From contig OZ010791.1 in NCBI GenBank assembly GCA_963932465.1, forward strand, positions 155,107,915-155,171,914: DNA of 64,000 nucleotides, written 5' to 3'. This DNA comes from Maratus speciosus (Eukaryota; Arthropoda; Arachnida; Araneae; Salticidae). Positions 12,281-23,289 of the stretch are shown here, in pieces (within the stretch, counting starts at the first letter, position 1; every line of letters begins with the position of its first letter). The notes beneath the pieces are model-generated. The model worked only from the letters and a program-made list of their open reading frames with translations, was not told the origin of the DNA and made no database searches. The translations under genes were made by a program, and so were the position numbers.

Positions 12281-13424
12281 TATCAATGCAAAAACCCTTG
12301 ACGGGTTAAAAGTTTCTGACGCAGCACTTTATCTTATGCTCTAAGAATTTTAAATATGGAACTTAAAAATACTGATATCAAATTTTGAGTGACGTTATGC
12401 TATTTCTTAAAAAATATATTTGTATTTATTTCACCATTTTATTTTTGTTTTATTTATAATCGCATGTGCAAAAGTTATGTTCAACATGAAAAGCTGCATA
12501 AAATTTTATTCGCTGTTGCTTTATCATTTACATCTCTCATAAATTCAAAATATGTGTTTTAAAAGATATGATATAAAATTTAAGTGACGCCTTGATGTGA
12601 CTTTAAAAGGTTTGTTTTTTAAAATTCAATTTAAATTATTTTTGACTTGGTTAAAATATTTTTTTTACATCTACACAATACTTTTAATTTTCCAATTCAC
12701 TGTTAAATATATCACTTTCATTGAATCTATACTATGCATTGAAATGTATTTATTTCAATAAATTGATTTATCTTTTGTGTCACGCTATTCAAAATTGTGA
12801 GTAAGATTTATGTAAATGGTTTCTTTGCGTCACTGTGTCCAAACTACATGAAATGTATGAAAAAGGATAGTTTGACGCAAATAAACCATTTACATAAATC
12901 TTACTCACAATTTTGAATAGCGTGACACAAAAGATAAATCAATTTATTGAAATAAATACATTTCAATGCATAGTATAGATTCAATGAAAGTGATATATTT
13001 AACAGTGAATTGGAAAATTAAAAGTATTGTGTAGATGTAAAAAAAATATTTTAACCAAGTCAAAAATAATTTAAATTGAATTTTAAAAAACAAACCTTTT
13101 AAAGTCACATCAAGGCGTCACTTAAATTTTATATCATATCTTTTAAAACACATATTTTGAATTTATGAGAGATGTAAATGATAAAGCAACAGCGAATAAA
13201 ATTTTATGCAGCTTTTCATGTTGAACATAACTTTTGCACATGCGATTATAAATAAAACAAAAATAAAATGGTGAAATAAATACAAATATATTTTTTAAGA
13301 AATAGCATAACGTCACTCAAAATTTGATATCAGTATTTTTAAGTTCCATATTTAAAATTCTTAGAGCATAAGATAAAGTGCTGCGTCAGAAACTTTTAAC
13401 CCGTCAAGGGTTTTTGCATTGATA
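12281..13424. mobile_element. Near-perfect 1.14 kb fold-back element
   Basis: The left arm 12281-12832 is the reverse complement of 12873-13424. I found a single mismatch in the innermost 22 bp and none elsewhere in the parts compared. The loop is 40 bp (12833-12872). The ends read TATCAATGCAAAAACCC and GGGTTTTTGCATTGATA, consistent with a TA target and Tc1/mariner-type insertion. It has no coding capacity. The arm identity marks a very young element, or one kept uniform by gene conversion. Its transcript would be a 550-bp double-stranded RNA. Confidence 0.9.
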
Positions 13425-14000
13425 CGGTATACGACAATTTTCCCATCTGAACGATAATGCATTGTCTAATGGGAAAGGTAAGTTATTCAAATTGAGACCA
13501 ATAGTCGGTAACCTGAATGGAAATTCTTATCCATTCCCATCAAAACATCTCTCTGTGTTTATGAGCAAATAACTGCGCCGAAGGCTCGTCACCATATGAA
13601 GAAATATATCCCCTCCCCTCCCCTCCCCCCCCCAAAAAAAACTTGCATAAATGTGGTTTTAATTTGTAATTTTTCGCAGGAGTATCAAGATTTGCGTACA
13701 ATTTTGATATTTATTGCGAAAAAAATACAGCCAGTCTGCCAGGTGGACATAACTTGGAGGTTAGCGTTTGAGTCAATGCTAGACTAACTCATCCAGTTGT
13801 TGAACCTGTAAATCATGAGCTGTATTTTGATAACTATTAAACATCAGTGAACATAATGACACTTTTAAAATCAAAAGTAATTTCGTGCCTTGGAATAATA
13901 AGAAAAAACAGAACCCCGTGCTGCAAAATGCCACACGACAATTAATAGAAAAAAAGACCAGAGAAATATCCTAGAATATGCTTAGAATGCGCTTAATGCA
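13425..14000. other. Right interior of the piggyBac-like composite
   Basis: A (CCCCT)n/C-run lies at about 13606-13633, and a small inverted repeat (gggaaa...tttccc-type words) at about 13438-13476. No gene was seen. Confidence 0.4.
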
Positions 14001-14154
14001 TGGTGTTGCCATTTGGCAACCATTTAAAAAAATAGAAAGTACGGAAAAATATAAAAGTGATAATTTTTTTTAGTATATTTCTTAATGTATGCCCATTAAG
14101 TAATCAAATATATTTTTTAAAGGAAAAATAAAAAATCATGCACTAGAGGGTTAA

Positions 14155-14526
14155 TATATGTATTTGCAATTTAGAATTTTTGTTATGTAATTCCCCATAA
14201 AAATTTATATTTATTTATGTTTTCTTTCCTTTATTCAAATAAACTCTTTACAAGATGTGAATTTGATTATATTTTACGATAAATATAAACTCATCATTTG
14301 TCTAGCAAAATATTTTTGCACATTCAACCTGATAAGAAATTCTTTTAGTTGGAAGGAGAGGGGGAGGGGAGATGACGGTTGGTGAAGAAAATTTTACGTT
14401 TGAGGAGTATAATTCTGTCTATTTTGTCAAATATTCTTTTAATGGAGAAAAACCTTTCCTTTGATATGTTGGGAAAAGCAGATTTATTCACGTTAAATAT
14501 TACGCAACTATGTTGTTTTTAAACCT
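14155..14526. other. AT-rich DNA, nothing recognised
   Basis: This is flanking sequence to the right of the piggyBac-like element. It holds a purine-rich word at about 14350-14370 and nothing else of note. Confidence 0.4.
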
Positions 14527-14961
14527 TTAATGCGGTTGTCAAAAATAAATTTTCTCCACTCAACAATGCGGAAAAATTTTGGCATATTTTCTGACTCGTT
14601 TTTAAATATAAAAGCATGATATTGGGAGACATGGATATTGAAGGGATTTCTAATAGAACGTTTTGTTTTTTAAAATTTTCCAATAAATGATTTAAATCTT
14701 GAGTTATAATCTCATGATGGCAGTTTTTTCCCCTTCTTACGCTCTCATGTCCTGAAATTCAGTTCAAAACGCTAACTTAATCAGCTTTTTTGGAAAAATC
14801 TTCTGCCTTTTCCGAAAAATGAAGGAAAAAAATAAAAAAAGAGAAAAAGTTCGAATACATAGTTTCTGAATAAGAGCGCCAATTTGATACGTTTCAGAAC
14901 AAAAATGAATTTATAAATGTGTCAAAAAGTAGCGTCCGTTTGAATATGAGAACAGCTTTAA
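14527..14961 (-). mobile_element. TTAA-flanked MITE, family A copy 2
   Basis: It has the same orientation as the copy at 2183-2606 and shares blocks with it: 'cataaaagcatgatatt', 'cttgagttata', 'gatggcagttttttc', 'gaaattcagttcaaaac' and 'aaaaatgaatttataaatgtgtcaaaaagtag'. The right end is 'gagaacagct' then TTAA. The copy is diverged, and the left end has lost most of the inverted repeat. Confidence 0.7.
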
Positions 14962-15116
14962 AAAATAATTTTTAGATACAAATCAAGAGGTTAAAAATAC
15001 CATTTTAAATAATAAATTTAACGTTATTAATATACCTATAGGTATTTAAATAGTTTTATAGACAACCTTTGAAATCTGCATTCGATTTTGAAAATGCGCT
15101 ATACAAATTTTATGTA

Positions 15117-16894
15117 CACTATATTGCCAAAGGTGACCGGTAACTTGAGATTTTAGACGTTTTCTTAAATATTTAGAAAAATACATGAGGCATTATCTTG
15201 AAACTCCAGGTGTGTAAACAGAATAGTACAGGTCATATAATTCCGTGAAGCTTTTTCCAGAAACCCCATAGGGGACCGTCCACAAATTGAAAAAGGATGA
15301 ATATCTTTTGGATAACCCTGTAAAAACTAACGTAGCAAAAGCGTTCAACACAGTAGATTATGACTAATTGCCTTATTTCAATAAGCTGTGTTCATTTTTA
15401 TGTGAATAGTATGTATATTCGTAGAGAAATTACAGTTTTTATAAAAAAAGTCCCAAATTTTGCAAAGTTTTTTGCTTGTAATTTGTAGAGTTCATAATAT
15501 AAAAAAAAGTTCTTTTCAGAAAATATGACAAATAGCATTGTACACAATACCCTGAAATCAGAATTAAAAAATAATAAAAATTGGATGAAAAATGAGCAGG
15601 TTTACTAAAAAAATGTTTCACTGCGCATGCGTGAATGCAATCAAAATATAATGTGCATAATGTATTAGCTAAGTGTATAGAGCTAGCAACTTTTGTGAAA
15701 GTCTCAAAATCGTAGCTTAAAAATTATCGTTGATAGAATAAGCTCGAAATCCGTTGTTCCCAAAATGAAGCAAAAAGATGAGGGGCTGTATCCAAATACA
15801 GTAGTACGTGCAATATTGTGTATGCTATATTGGCACTAATTAATGGATATATCAGAGTTTCCCCCAGACATTTTCAGGAGGATGCTGCACCCTGCCTGCC
15901 CTTAGGTTTACAAGATAGCACCCCTCTTGCCCCTCATTTAAAAAATTAGCTTCCTTGTTTCCCCCACCTGAAAAAAGTGCCTTTACTCCTTTGTTTATTA
16001 AAAAATTTACTTGAAGAAAAAAATTACTCATTGCTGTCTTTAAAATAGTGCTCTGTCTATCAAATATTAAAAAGTAGTTTTAAAAATCAAAAGAATGCCT
16101 TTAAAATTTTCAAGAAATGCCCTTAAGAATCGAAAACATGCCCTTCAGAATCCAAAAGTGCCCTTTTCCCACAAGCAGCACCCTTCCCTTTTTTAAACCC
16201 GCGGGAAACTCTGGATATATGGATACAGCCCCTCATCTTTTTGCTTCATTTTGGGAACAACGGGTTTCGAGTTTATTCTATCAACGATAATTTTCAGAAT
16301 TTTCAAGCTATGTTTTTGAGACTTTCACAAAAGTTGCTCTGTACGCTTAGCTAATACATTATGCACATTATATTTTGATTGCATTCGCGCATGCGCAGAA
16401 AAACATTTTTTAGTAAACCTGCTCATTTTTCATCCAATTTTTGTTATTTTTTAATTCTGATTACAGGGTATTGTGTACAATGTTGTTTGTCAAATTTTCT
16501 GTAAAGAACTTTTTTTTATATTAAGAACTCTTCAAATTATATGCAAAAAACTTGGCAAAATTTGGGACTCTTTTTATAAAAACTTTAATTTCTCTACGAA
16601 TATACATGCTATTCTCATAAAAATAAACACAGTTTATTGCAATAAGGCACTTAATCATAATCTACTGTGTTGAACGCTCTTGCTATGTTAATTTTTACAG
16701 GGTTATCCAAAAGATATTCGTTATTTTTCAATTTGTTGACGGTTCCCTATGGGGTTTCGGGAAAAATCTTCATAGAAATATATGACCTGTAGTATTCTGT
16801 TTACACATCTGGAGTTTCAAGATAATTCCTCATGTATTTTTCTAGATATTTAAGAAAACGTCTAAAATTGCAAGTGACCTTTGGCCATATAGTG
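15117..16894. mobile_element. Tc1-type fold-back element, 1.78 kb
   Basis: The ends are CACTATATTGCCAAAGGTGAC and the inverse of GTGACCTTTGGCCATATAGTG. This is close to the CACTATATGGCCAAA ends known for Tc1-like transposons. A TA target is kept on the left (15115-15116) and mutated to CA on the right. Long diverged arms (about 15117-15866 and 16195-16894) pair around a central 330-bp region rich in 'cccttt' words. One arm has about 50 bp ('aatacagtagtacgtgcaat...') that the other lacks. Short frames in both arms are mirror shadows, not genes. Confidence 0.85.
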
Positions 16895-17455
16895 CAGAAG
16901 ATACTGAAAAATGAAACGTGCCTCTCGAGCTTTAGAATAATTAATATAAATAGCAAATTCGAAAAATTTTATTAATTCCTAAAGAGCATTTAATGCAAAT
17001 TATTAGAACATACATACACTGATTATTAGTGTTGATTAATCGTACTATTTACTACTAGAATGAAAAAATTCAGAGTTTGGCTTTCCCAAATGAATATGGT
17101 TTATTGATATCATATGTTACATACAATTACGTAAATTCTCCACTTCTACAACTGTGCACTTCTAATATCAAGAATATAGTAGTTAAAAACATTCCTGGAA
17201 GCCTTTGGAGAATATGGTCTGCATTGAGGCCGTCACAGTTTCCTGACCATTATATGTATTCCTGAAACAGCGTCCTTTGAAACCACCTTCGCAGGATGAA
17301 TTGCTCTGTCACCGTACACCTTCTGCAACATGTGCAATGCTTCTCCTGTTTACAATTTCTCCCGACGCTTGCCGAATTTGATATTGCAAAGCGTTCTTCA
17401 AACGTCATTTCTGCTTTCGACAAATGCGAAAGTCTAGAGTTCACTGACAAGCACC
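16895..17455. other. Unassigned sequence
   Basis: Short overlapping frames occur on both strands (60-84 codons), without recognisable motifs. No repeat ends were found. Confidence 0.35.
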
Positions 17456-17460
17456 GTGCT

Positions 17461-17723
17461 GTAAAAACCACCGCCACTTGAATGATAGGCCTGAGCGCTG
17501 ACAAAAAAATGGCGGATGTCGTTGGCGATTTTTTTTCAGCGTTTGTACGGTCCCTTGAATTTGAATACCAATATTTTTTTTTATTTTTTTCCGCTTTACT
17601 TTCCTTAGATTAAATAAGTAAAAGAAAACTTTTGGAAAATACTGGTGTCTAAATTCAGGGAATCGTACGAGCACTAAAATCTACAAATTTAAAATCCGCC
17701 TACAACAGCCGCCCTTTTTTTTT

Positions 17724-17758
<35 letters not shown>

Positions 17759-17806
17759 TCAGCATTCAGGCACTCAGGCCTAGTATTCAAGAGGCGGTGT
17801 TAAAAA
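17461..17806. mobile_element. Fold-back MITE, about 345 bp
   Basis: The left arm 'gtaaaaaccaccgccacttgaatgataggcctgagcgctgacaaaaaaa' pairs with the right arm 'tttttgtcagcattcaggcactcaggcctagtattcaagaggcggtgttaaaaac'. Pairing continues inward through 'ggcggatgtcgttggcgatt' and 'aatccgcctacaacagccgcc'. A T-run of about 40 bp (17710-17757) has expanded in the right arm. Target duplications are not clear. Confidence 0.75.
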
Positions 17807-18360
17807 CTCTCTATTGACGACGTACTTCGTCTTCATCACAGTTTACGTCACATGTGTCTGTCTGTACGCCATGAAAAATTAGTTTATTTCTCCTCCATTC
17901 CGGGTGGAAGATATCAGCACGGTCTCCATTTTTTTTTATCCTAATGTTAATGTATCACTTTTGCATTTAAAATTAAGGAAAATTAAATTTGAAGGGGGAC
18001 ACCAGTTTGAACGACGAGAAAAGGTTATACTTGATTTATTGCGAGAATAACGTAAATTGTTGGGGGGATATTGCAATATGTATTAAGAGAATGTTTGGAA
18101 AGCCATTTTTTTTTAGATGAAAAAAGTGGACGCTTCGTCCTTTGCATTTATGTAGAGCATACGTTTCCAACGGCAGTGGTACCGCCCCCCAGTGTGCGCT
18201 GGAACCTTCCAGGGGGGCGGTGGCGAGTCCAGAGGTAAATGGGGAGTGCTAAGATAATCAAGGGGGGGGGGGGCGGCCATGGCGTACCTATCTATTTAGA
18301 AAATTGATATAATAAAACTAGCTTACCGCCCTCCCCCACTCTGGCATTGCGCGGACCCGT
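17807..18360. other. Unassigned, with a strong GC-rich hairpin
   Basis: 18181-18222 forms a hairpin with the 10-bp stem ACCGCCCCCC / GGGGGGCGGT. A G-run follows at 18261-18272. Another 'accgccctccccc' lies at about 18326. It could be the end of a hAT-like element, but I cannot find the partner end. Confidence 0.45.
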
Positions 18361-18751
18361 GATAAAAACCTTAAATATACCTATATTAAATGAAAATCTA
18401 CACAATCGAACCTAAAGCTGGGGATCCCAAATTGAATTTCTTTTACGCAAAAAATCGATGCTAAAACTCCCTGAAAACAAATTTTATTATAGCTTTCTAA
18501 AACACTGTAGTCGCAATTCTTTCATGAATGTCAAAAATCGCCATAATTTGCATTAAAAATAGTTATAAATTCAAAAATCGCTGAGTGCAAAATTAGCTGT
18601 ATTAGGCACTAAGAAGAACTAAAAGTAAAGTTCAGAAATGGATACTAACAATTCTAGCTTCAAAATCTATACCAGCTCTCCAGCTGGTCTGTGGGAGCTG
18701 GCACTAGCTGGTCTGGACTGTGAGAAGAGTACAGAAATTTTTAATTGTTTT

Positions 18752-18985
18752 CCCTTTATCGGATTTGTGTAAGCCGAGGCTAACGAAAAAGACAAGCTAC
18801 CGCTGTGCATCCCGCATGTCTTTTTTTGCAGACCGCGAGAGTGACGTGATGCTCTTTTCGTGCACTTGCATTGGTGCATTCGAGCATCACGTGACTCCAG
18901 CGGTCTATAAAAAAAAGATACTTGGAATGCACCGCGATAGCTTGTATTTTTCCTTAGCCTTGGCTAAACTTGGGTTCAGTGCAAT
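18752..18985. mobile_element. Fold-back MITE, about 230 bp
   Basis: The left arm (gccgaggctaacgaaaaagacaagctaccgc...gcatc..gcatgtcttttttt.cagaccgc.gagtgacgtgatgctc) pairs with the right arm through 'gagcatcacgtgactccagcggtctat', 'tgcaccgcgatagcttgtatttttccttagccttggc'. The loop is about 10-20 bp. Overlapping 70-93-codon frames on both strands arise from the symmetry. Confidence 0.75.
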
Positions 18986-19159
18986 AGCTAATATGGGGTA
19001 AGGTGGTGTAGGAGTGCGCACTTTAGTTATTACAGCCAATAACAATAAATAAAGAGATTTAAGGGGTGGGATACCTTTGAACACGTCGAAAAAGTAAAAA
19101 ATATCACTATGTTCCAAGCTTCAAAACTTGTGTAATAAGTCAGATAAAAATCAAACTTC

Positions 19160-19480
19160 ATTTAAATATAAAGCTCATATTTAAGTTTATATTTAAATAT
19201 ATATATACTTACTTGTAAATTCATAAATAAATATTGAAATGATAAATTTAAAAATGTATGATAATAAAAGAAAAAAATCTTGCGCGCATGATAAAATCTG
19301 AAAATATGCATATAAAGAGGAAATTTTGGTGAAAATAAATACATAATATTTATGTATTTATTTATACTAAATAAATACATAAATAATTTGTTTATGTATT
19401 TATTTACATACACAAATAAATTCATAATGTGTATGTAAACATTATGTAAACATTATGTAACATAATACTAATGTTATCAA
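19160..19480. repeat. Palindrome-rich AT repeat ('aaatacataa')
   Basis: Multiple overlapping inverted words 'aaataaatacataa' / 'ttatgtatttattt' occur at 19335-19410. They are followed by 'gtaaacattatgtaaacattatgtaacataatactaatgttatcaacattagcattatgttac', which folds on itself. Confidence 0.7.
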
Positions 19481-19747
19481 CATTAGCATTATGTTACCTT
19501 TCTACTAAAACCAGAATATTTGCAAAAAATATTGACTAAATTAAAAAAATTAACAAAAATTACACTTTTTAAAAAATATTTTCAAAGTACAAAAACGCAA
19601 AAAAAAAAATTTTTTTTCTAGCTTTAAGTTGTAGATAATAGAGAAATTAATATGTGGTGAAAATTTCTTTTGATTGCCATGCATACTTTTTTAGTAAACT
19701 CCGCGCACTATCAAAATTCATCGTTTTGAATAAACGCAACGCAAAGT

Positions 19748-19934
19748 CTAACACGTTGAGTGCCACGTCAGTCACCGTTGAGTGCCATGTCAGTCACCGT
19801 TGACTGACACTGAACTTTCCGTTTAAGCCACGTCAGTCATCGGTGACCGACACTTATAGATTGTGTAACGGGAATCTTATTTCGTAGGCCAAACGGAAAG
19901 ACAGACAAAATAGACTTGGCATTCAACTTGTTAA
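19748..19934. mobile_element. TTAA-type MITE, 187 bp, with an internal 26-bp repeat
   Basis: The left end reads CTAACACGTTGAGTGCCA and the right end TGGCATTCAACTTGTTAA. They are inverted with few mismatches, and one TTAA has mutated to CTAA. 'gttgagtgcca.gtcagtcacc' is tandemly repeated twice near the left end. Confidence 0.65.
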
Positions 19935-20229
19935 TTATCCTATGTAGTCTTAATATGTAGTCTTAATAAAACTGCCATAATTAGTAAACTAATGGGAATT
20001 TTTTATTGCGGTTTTTTGCATGTTGTTCAGAAATGATTACGAAATCAAACTATGGATAAAGAAAAATTTCGAAAAATTTGAAGGTTTAATGGTATCCTAC
20101 CCGCTTAAGGGATGGTGTCATACTTTATTTATAATCTTAGGTTATTAAACTAACAAAAAAATTGCATTTATCAACTTATAAGAAACACTTTTGATATTAT
20201 TTGAAAAAAGGTTATCCTCCTGAATTCGC

Positions 20230-20888
20230 GCTCTTGTACAACCAAAGCAAGAGTACGCAGTCAAGTGTGCAAATTGCAAGAATGCGTAATATAAAAAAGG
20301 AAGAGTTTCGGTTACAAACGTCACATTTGTGATAACCACGACCTGCATTGTCTTTGCATTTCGTGTCACCAGTCTCTGCAAGAAATGCACTCGATCCAAT
20401 CCTCTACAAATGGTTTGGTATAGAATTCTAAGCAGGCTGGACGTATCCACAATTTTTTCTTTGGTGCAGTTTTTGGCTTCTTGGGTTTACTTTTACTCTT
20501 TTTTGGTAAAGATTTTTGGCTTTTTTTCCGCAACGACATCCTCAAGCTGCCTTTTGTGTTGTGAACTGCTTAAAATTTCAGGTTTTCTGCTCTTCTTATT
20601 ATAGCATCGCAGCACAGATGATTCTGGATATGGTGACAACTCTGTTAATTTGTCGTAAGATGAAATTGTTGAAGTCGAAGCTATACCTTGTGAAACCGAA
20701 GTTGGGTTTATTTCACAATGAGCGTACATCTTTTCCTTACATAGCTTTTCTGCCTTTTCTGAAATATCATTTTCTATCGAAAGCAATTCTCTTTCCTCCT
20801 CACTTCCAGTGTTCTGTAGTTCAACTGACATATGTGGTTCAACAAATTTAGATTCTAATGGTCTTCCAGTGACGTTGCTTGCTGTCAA
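20230..20888 (-). pseudogene. Broken gene end with PHD-like zinc finger (transposase-type tail)
   Basis: The minus strand from 20888 to 20493 is open for 131 residues. They are serine/glutamate-rich, begin TGRPLESKFVEPHMS, and turn lysine-rich (KKPKIFTKKE). After a frameshift it continues KSKPKKPKTAPKKKLW, then DWIECISCRDW, an in-frame TGA where W is expected, HE, a second frameshift, and NAGRGYHKCDVC. The CxxC...W.HE...CxxC layout fits a PHD-like finger. A lysine-rich linker plus such a finger is a common tail of arthropod pogo/Tigger-type transposase proteins. The DDE domain is not found upstream, so this is a 3' fragment. The word 'tactgacttgacag' just upstream could be a 3' splice site. 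The motifs are seen; the family is inferred. Confidence 0.5.
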
Positions 20889-21401
20889 GTCAGTACATGA
20901 AAAAAGTGATTTTTTAAAGTCGATAGAACCGTTATTTTAAATCCTGCTTTAGCAACGGTAGCAGTTTTTGCAAAAGAAGGTGCACTTTATTGCTCGTTTT
21001 GGCACTGCGCACTCTTGCACAATCGTCACTAAATATCTTTGAAACATAACATCAGTAATACCATCTATTGATAATCAAATTCAAATCACTTAGGTGACAG
21101 GTAGTCCAATAATAACTTAATTCATAAAAACCAAACAACGTTAATTAGCTTTCTACAAAAAACGTTAATTAGCTTTGTAATCTTTATTATGATCCTGTTT
21201 TCAAAATCCTTAAATATTATAACGAGAAGGCCAAAATCGACTTTTCTCTTCTAAATCATTAAAAATTTCACAAAGTACCCTGTTTTTTCCCCCGCATAAA
21301 TTTATGTTATTACATCGTTTACAACTGTAGCTAAATGGAAAACTATTTTGGGATTAGTTAATCGCGTACACCGTGCACTCTTGCGCCACCTTCCCTACTG
21401 T

Positions 21402-21620
21402 TTAACCCCTTCAAGGGCGGTGATGCCGCTATGGCATCACATAATTTTAATCCCAACTTGCCACATTGGCACCCGAATTTTTTAATCAAAATTTCACTTT
21501 TATAAAGTACGCTAAAATATACTTTTACTTGTTTACAAATATTTTTTCTTGTAAATACTGGTGTCATTCAGTTATTTCAACATTTTACGAATATAACTAC
21601 CTTCCCCCTGAAAGGGTTAA
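21402..21620. mobile_element. TTAA-flanked MITE, 219 bp
   Basis: The ends are TTAACCCCTTCAAGGGCGG and CCCCCTGAAAGGGTTAA, an imperfect inverted repeat starting at TTAA on both sides. 'gatgccgctatggcatc' just inside forms a small hairpin. It has no coding capacity. Confidence 0.75.
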
Positions 21621-22112
21621 GAAAAGGAACGACTGCTCATCACTGAGCGAGATAATTTGCCGGTTGAGAAATTAGAACTCGACATTAAAAAATTGTTAAA
21701 ACTTTACCAGCCTCAACCATCGCATTTTTTTTTTTTTAAATTTCTTATTGATTTTGTGCTTATTTTTTAATTTTTAATAAACAATTTATTGTTACATTTG
21801 ATGATCATTTTAAATAATTTCTACTTTGTGATCCTTAACATATAGGTAGACAGATAAAATAGCTATGAGTAATGTGCAGCAATATTTTGATATTTGGTAT
21901 AATTAACTCTTATGGAAGAGGGGACGTTGAAATTTTTTTTTCTTGTAAAGTGGGTCGGTGGTCTAGAAAAGGTTGGAAACCTATGATGTTAGAGGAAGGT
22001 GTCCAGAAAAGGCAGTGTCAGCTGGCCGCTTGCTCCAAGCACTCCTGAAACATCAAAATAGTATTAATAAAAATTGATCTTAATGCAACTAATATTTAAA
22101 ATATTCTCTACA

Positions 22113-22349
22113 CAGTTGGGCAAATTTGTAATCTCAATTATCCGCAATGTAAGTACAAGTTAATTGCATGTAAGTTATTATTGTTAAACACATTCAAACA
22201 CGGAAATTTCGTTAAATAATGGATGGGGGTGGTTCCGGCTACAATGCTGCAAGAATTTTTTATGGCATGTAATTTTAAATATAATTAATTATATACAATT
22301 AAATTGTAATCACATTGCAGATAATTGCAATTACAAATTTGCCCAACTC
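22113..22349. mobile_element. hAT-type MITE, about 237 bp
   Basis: The ends CAGTTGGGCAAATTTGTAAT and ATTACAAATTTGCCCAACT are inverted. The subterminal words 'attatccgcaatgt' and 'acattgcagataatt' also pair. The 'GTTGGGCAAAT' end is typical of hAT-derived MITEs. No clean target duplication remains. Confidence 0.65.
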
Positions 22350-22549
22350 TCATTCGCTATGACGTAGAAAAGAAAATCGATGTTTTGAAAATTTCAAACT
22401 GGTGTCGCCTTTTTTAGGAAATCTGAAACTAAATAGTTGGTAAACTAAACTAAATAAAACAAAACTGTAATAAACTATAAAAACCTGTAATAAACTAAAT
22501 GCTAAATAGTTGGACATAATATATCAATTTTTAAAAAATATTATAGAGT

Positions 22550-22810
22550 CTAAAACCCCCCGCTAAGGAGAGGCTTCGATATTATATTTCGAAGGAACTT
22601 CGAAGGAGAGTTTTGTAGAAAGTTTTAAAAGTATTTACTTTCGATCTTTTAAAAATGATTTTGTTTGGATTTTTTTTAAAAAAATTTCAATTTGTAATAA
22701 GAATTATATTTATTCAGGAGAGATTATTTGAATATTATGAAAGGAAGAGAAAGTTTCATATTTGTATTATTATCTTGTTTTATTCTATACATTTTCAAAA
22801 GTATAAACGG
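22550..22810 (+). repeat. Degenerate single copy of the satellite-type monomer
   Basis: The order of blocks matches the satellite at 47-59 kb: 'ccgctaaggag.ggcttc', 'aaggaacttcgaaggagagttttgtagaaagtttta', 'tttactttcgatctttt', 'ttcaggagagattatttgaatatt', 'ttattctatac.tttcaaa'. An 87-codon frame here is a by-product. Confidence 0.6.
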
Positions 22811-22980
22811 TGTAATTCAAAGTTATATTTGAAATTACATTTTAAATACAATCTGCAAATTAAAAATTTTGAATTCAAATTATGTACTTTCCCAAAATTA
22901 AACTTTTTTTGTAATTAAGTCATGTAAATTCCTAACATTACCTGTAATGAGGTCACTAAACGAAAAAATATCTTTCAATT

Positions 22981-22981
22981 C

Positions 22982-23051
<70 letters not shown>
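22981..23051. repeat. (ATT)n microsatellite, about 23 units
   Basis: An uninterrupted run of ATT triplets, about 70 bp long. Confidence 0.95.
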
Positions 23052-23053
<2 letters not shown>

Positions 23054-23289
23054 GCGGCAGATTTGCTTATCCTAAGTCAAGTCCCGAAATGTCACAGCAG
23101 CCATGTTAAATGTACCTTCATTTTAAAATTTACAGCGTATAAGTGCTAAGTTTACTTTTTTAAATACTATTGGAATTTGTGATGCAACTTACTTCATAAT
23201 TAGACTTGTCCAAGCCAATAATCTTGCAAAAAAGATTTATTGTTTAGTGTTGGTGGAAACTTTACCTATGACCAGTAAAATGACGACCA

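Larger units (their letters stand above)
6178..14154. mobile_element. piggyBac-like composite element (nested insertions)
   Basis: The left end reads TTAACCCTCTAGTGCA and the right end TGCACTAGAGGGTTAA, a perfect inverted match including the TTAA target. The palindromic word TGTTGCCANTTGGCAACA occurs near both ends: 7099-7116 and 7411-7428 on the left, and 14004-14021 (last base differs) on the right. A decayed transposase start lies at 7550-8020. The span is about 8 kb because later elements inserted into it: hAT-like 6192-7085, pogo-like 10661-11147 and a hairpin element 12281-13424. TTAA targeting and a CCC-starting inverted repeat are piggyBac hallmarks. The catalytic DDD region was not found, so the copy is dead. 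Confidence 0.75.

Noticed and set aside
18667..19117. Frames of 70-93 codons on both strands
   Set aside because: They overlap a fold-back MITE, and no motif is present.
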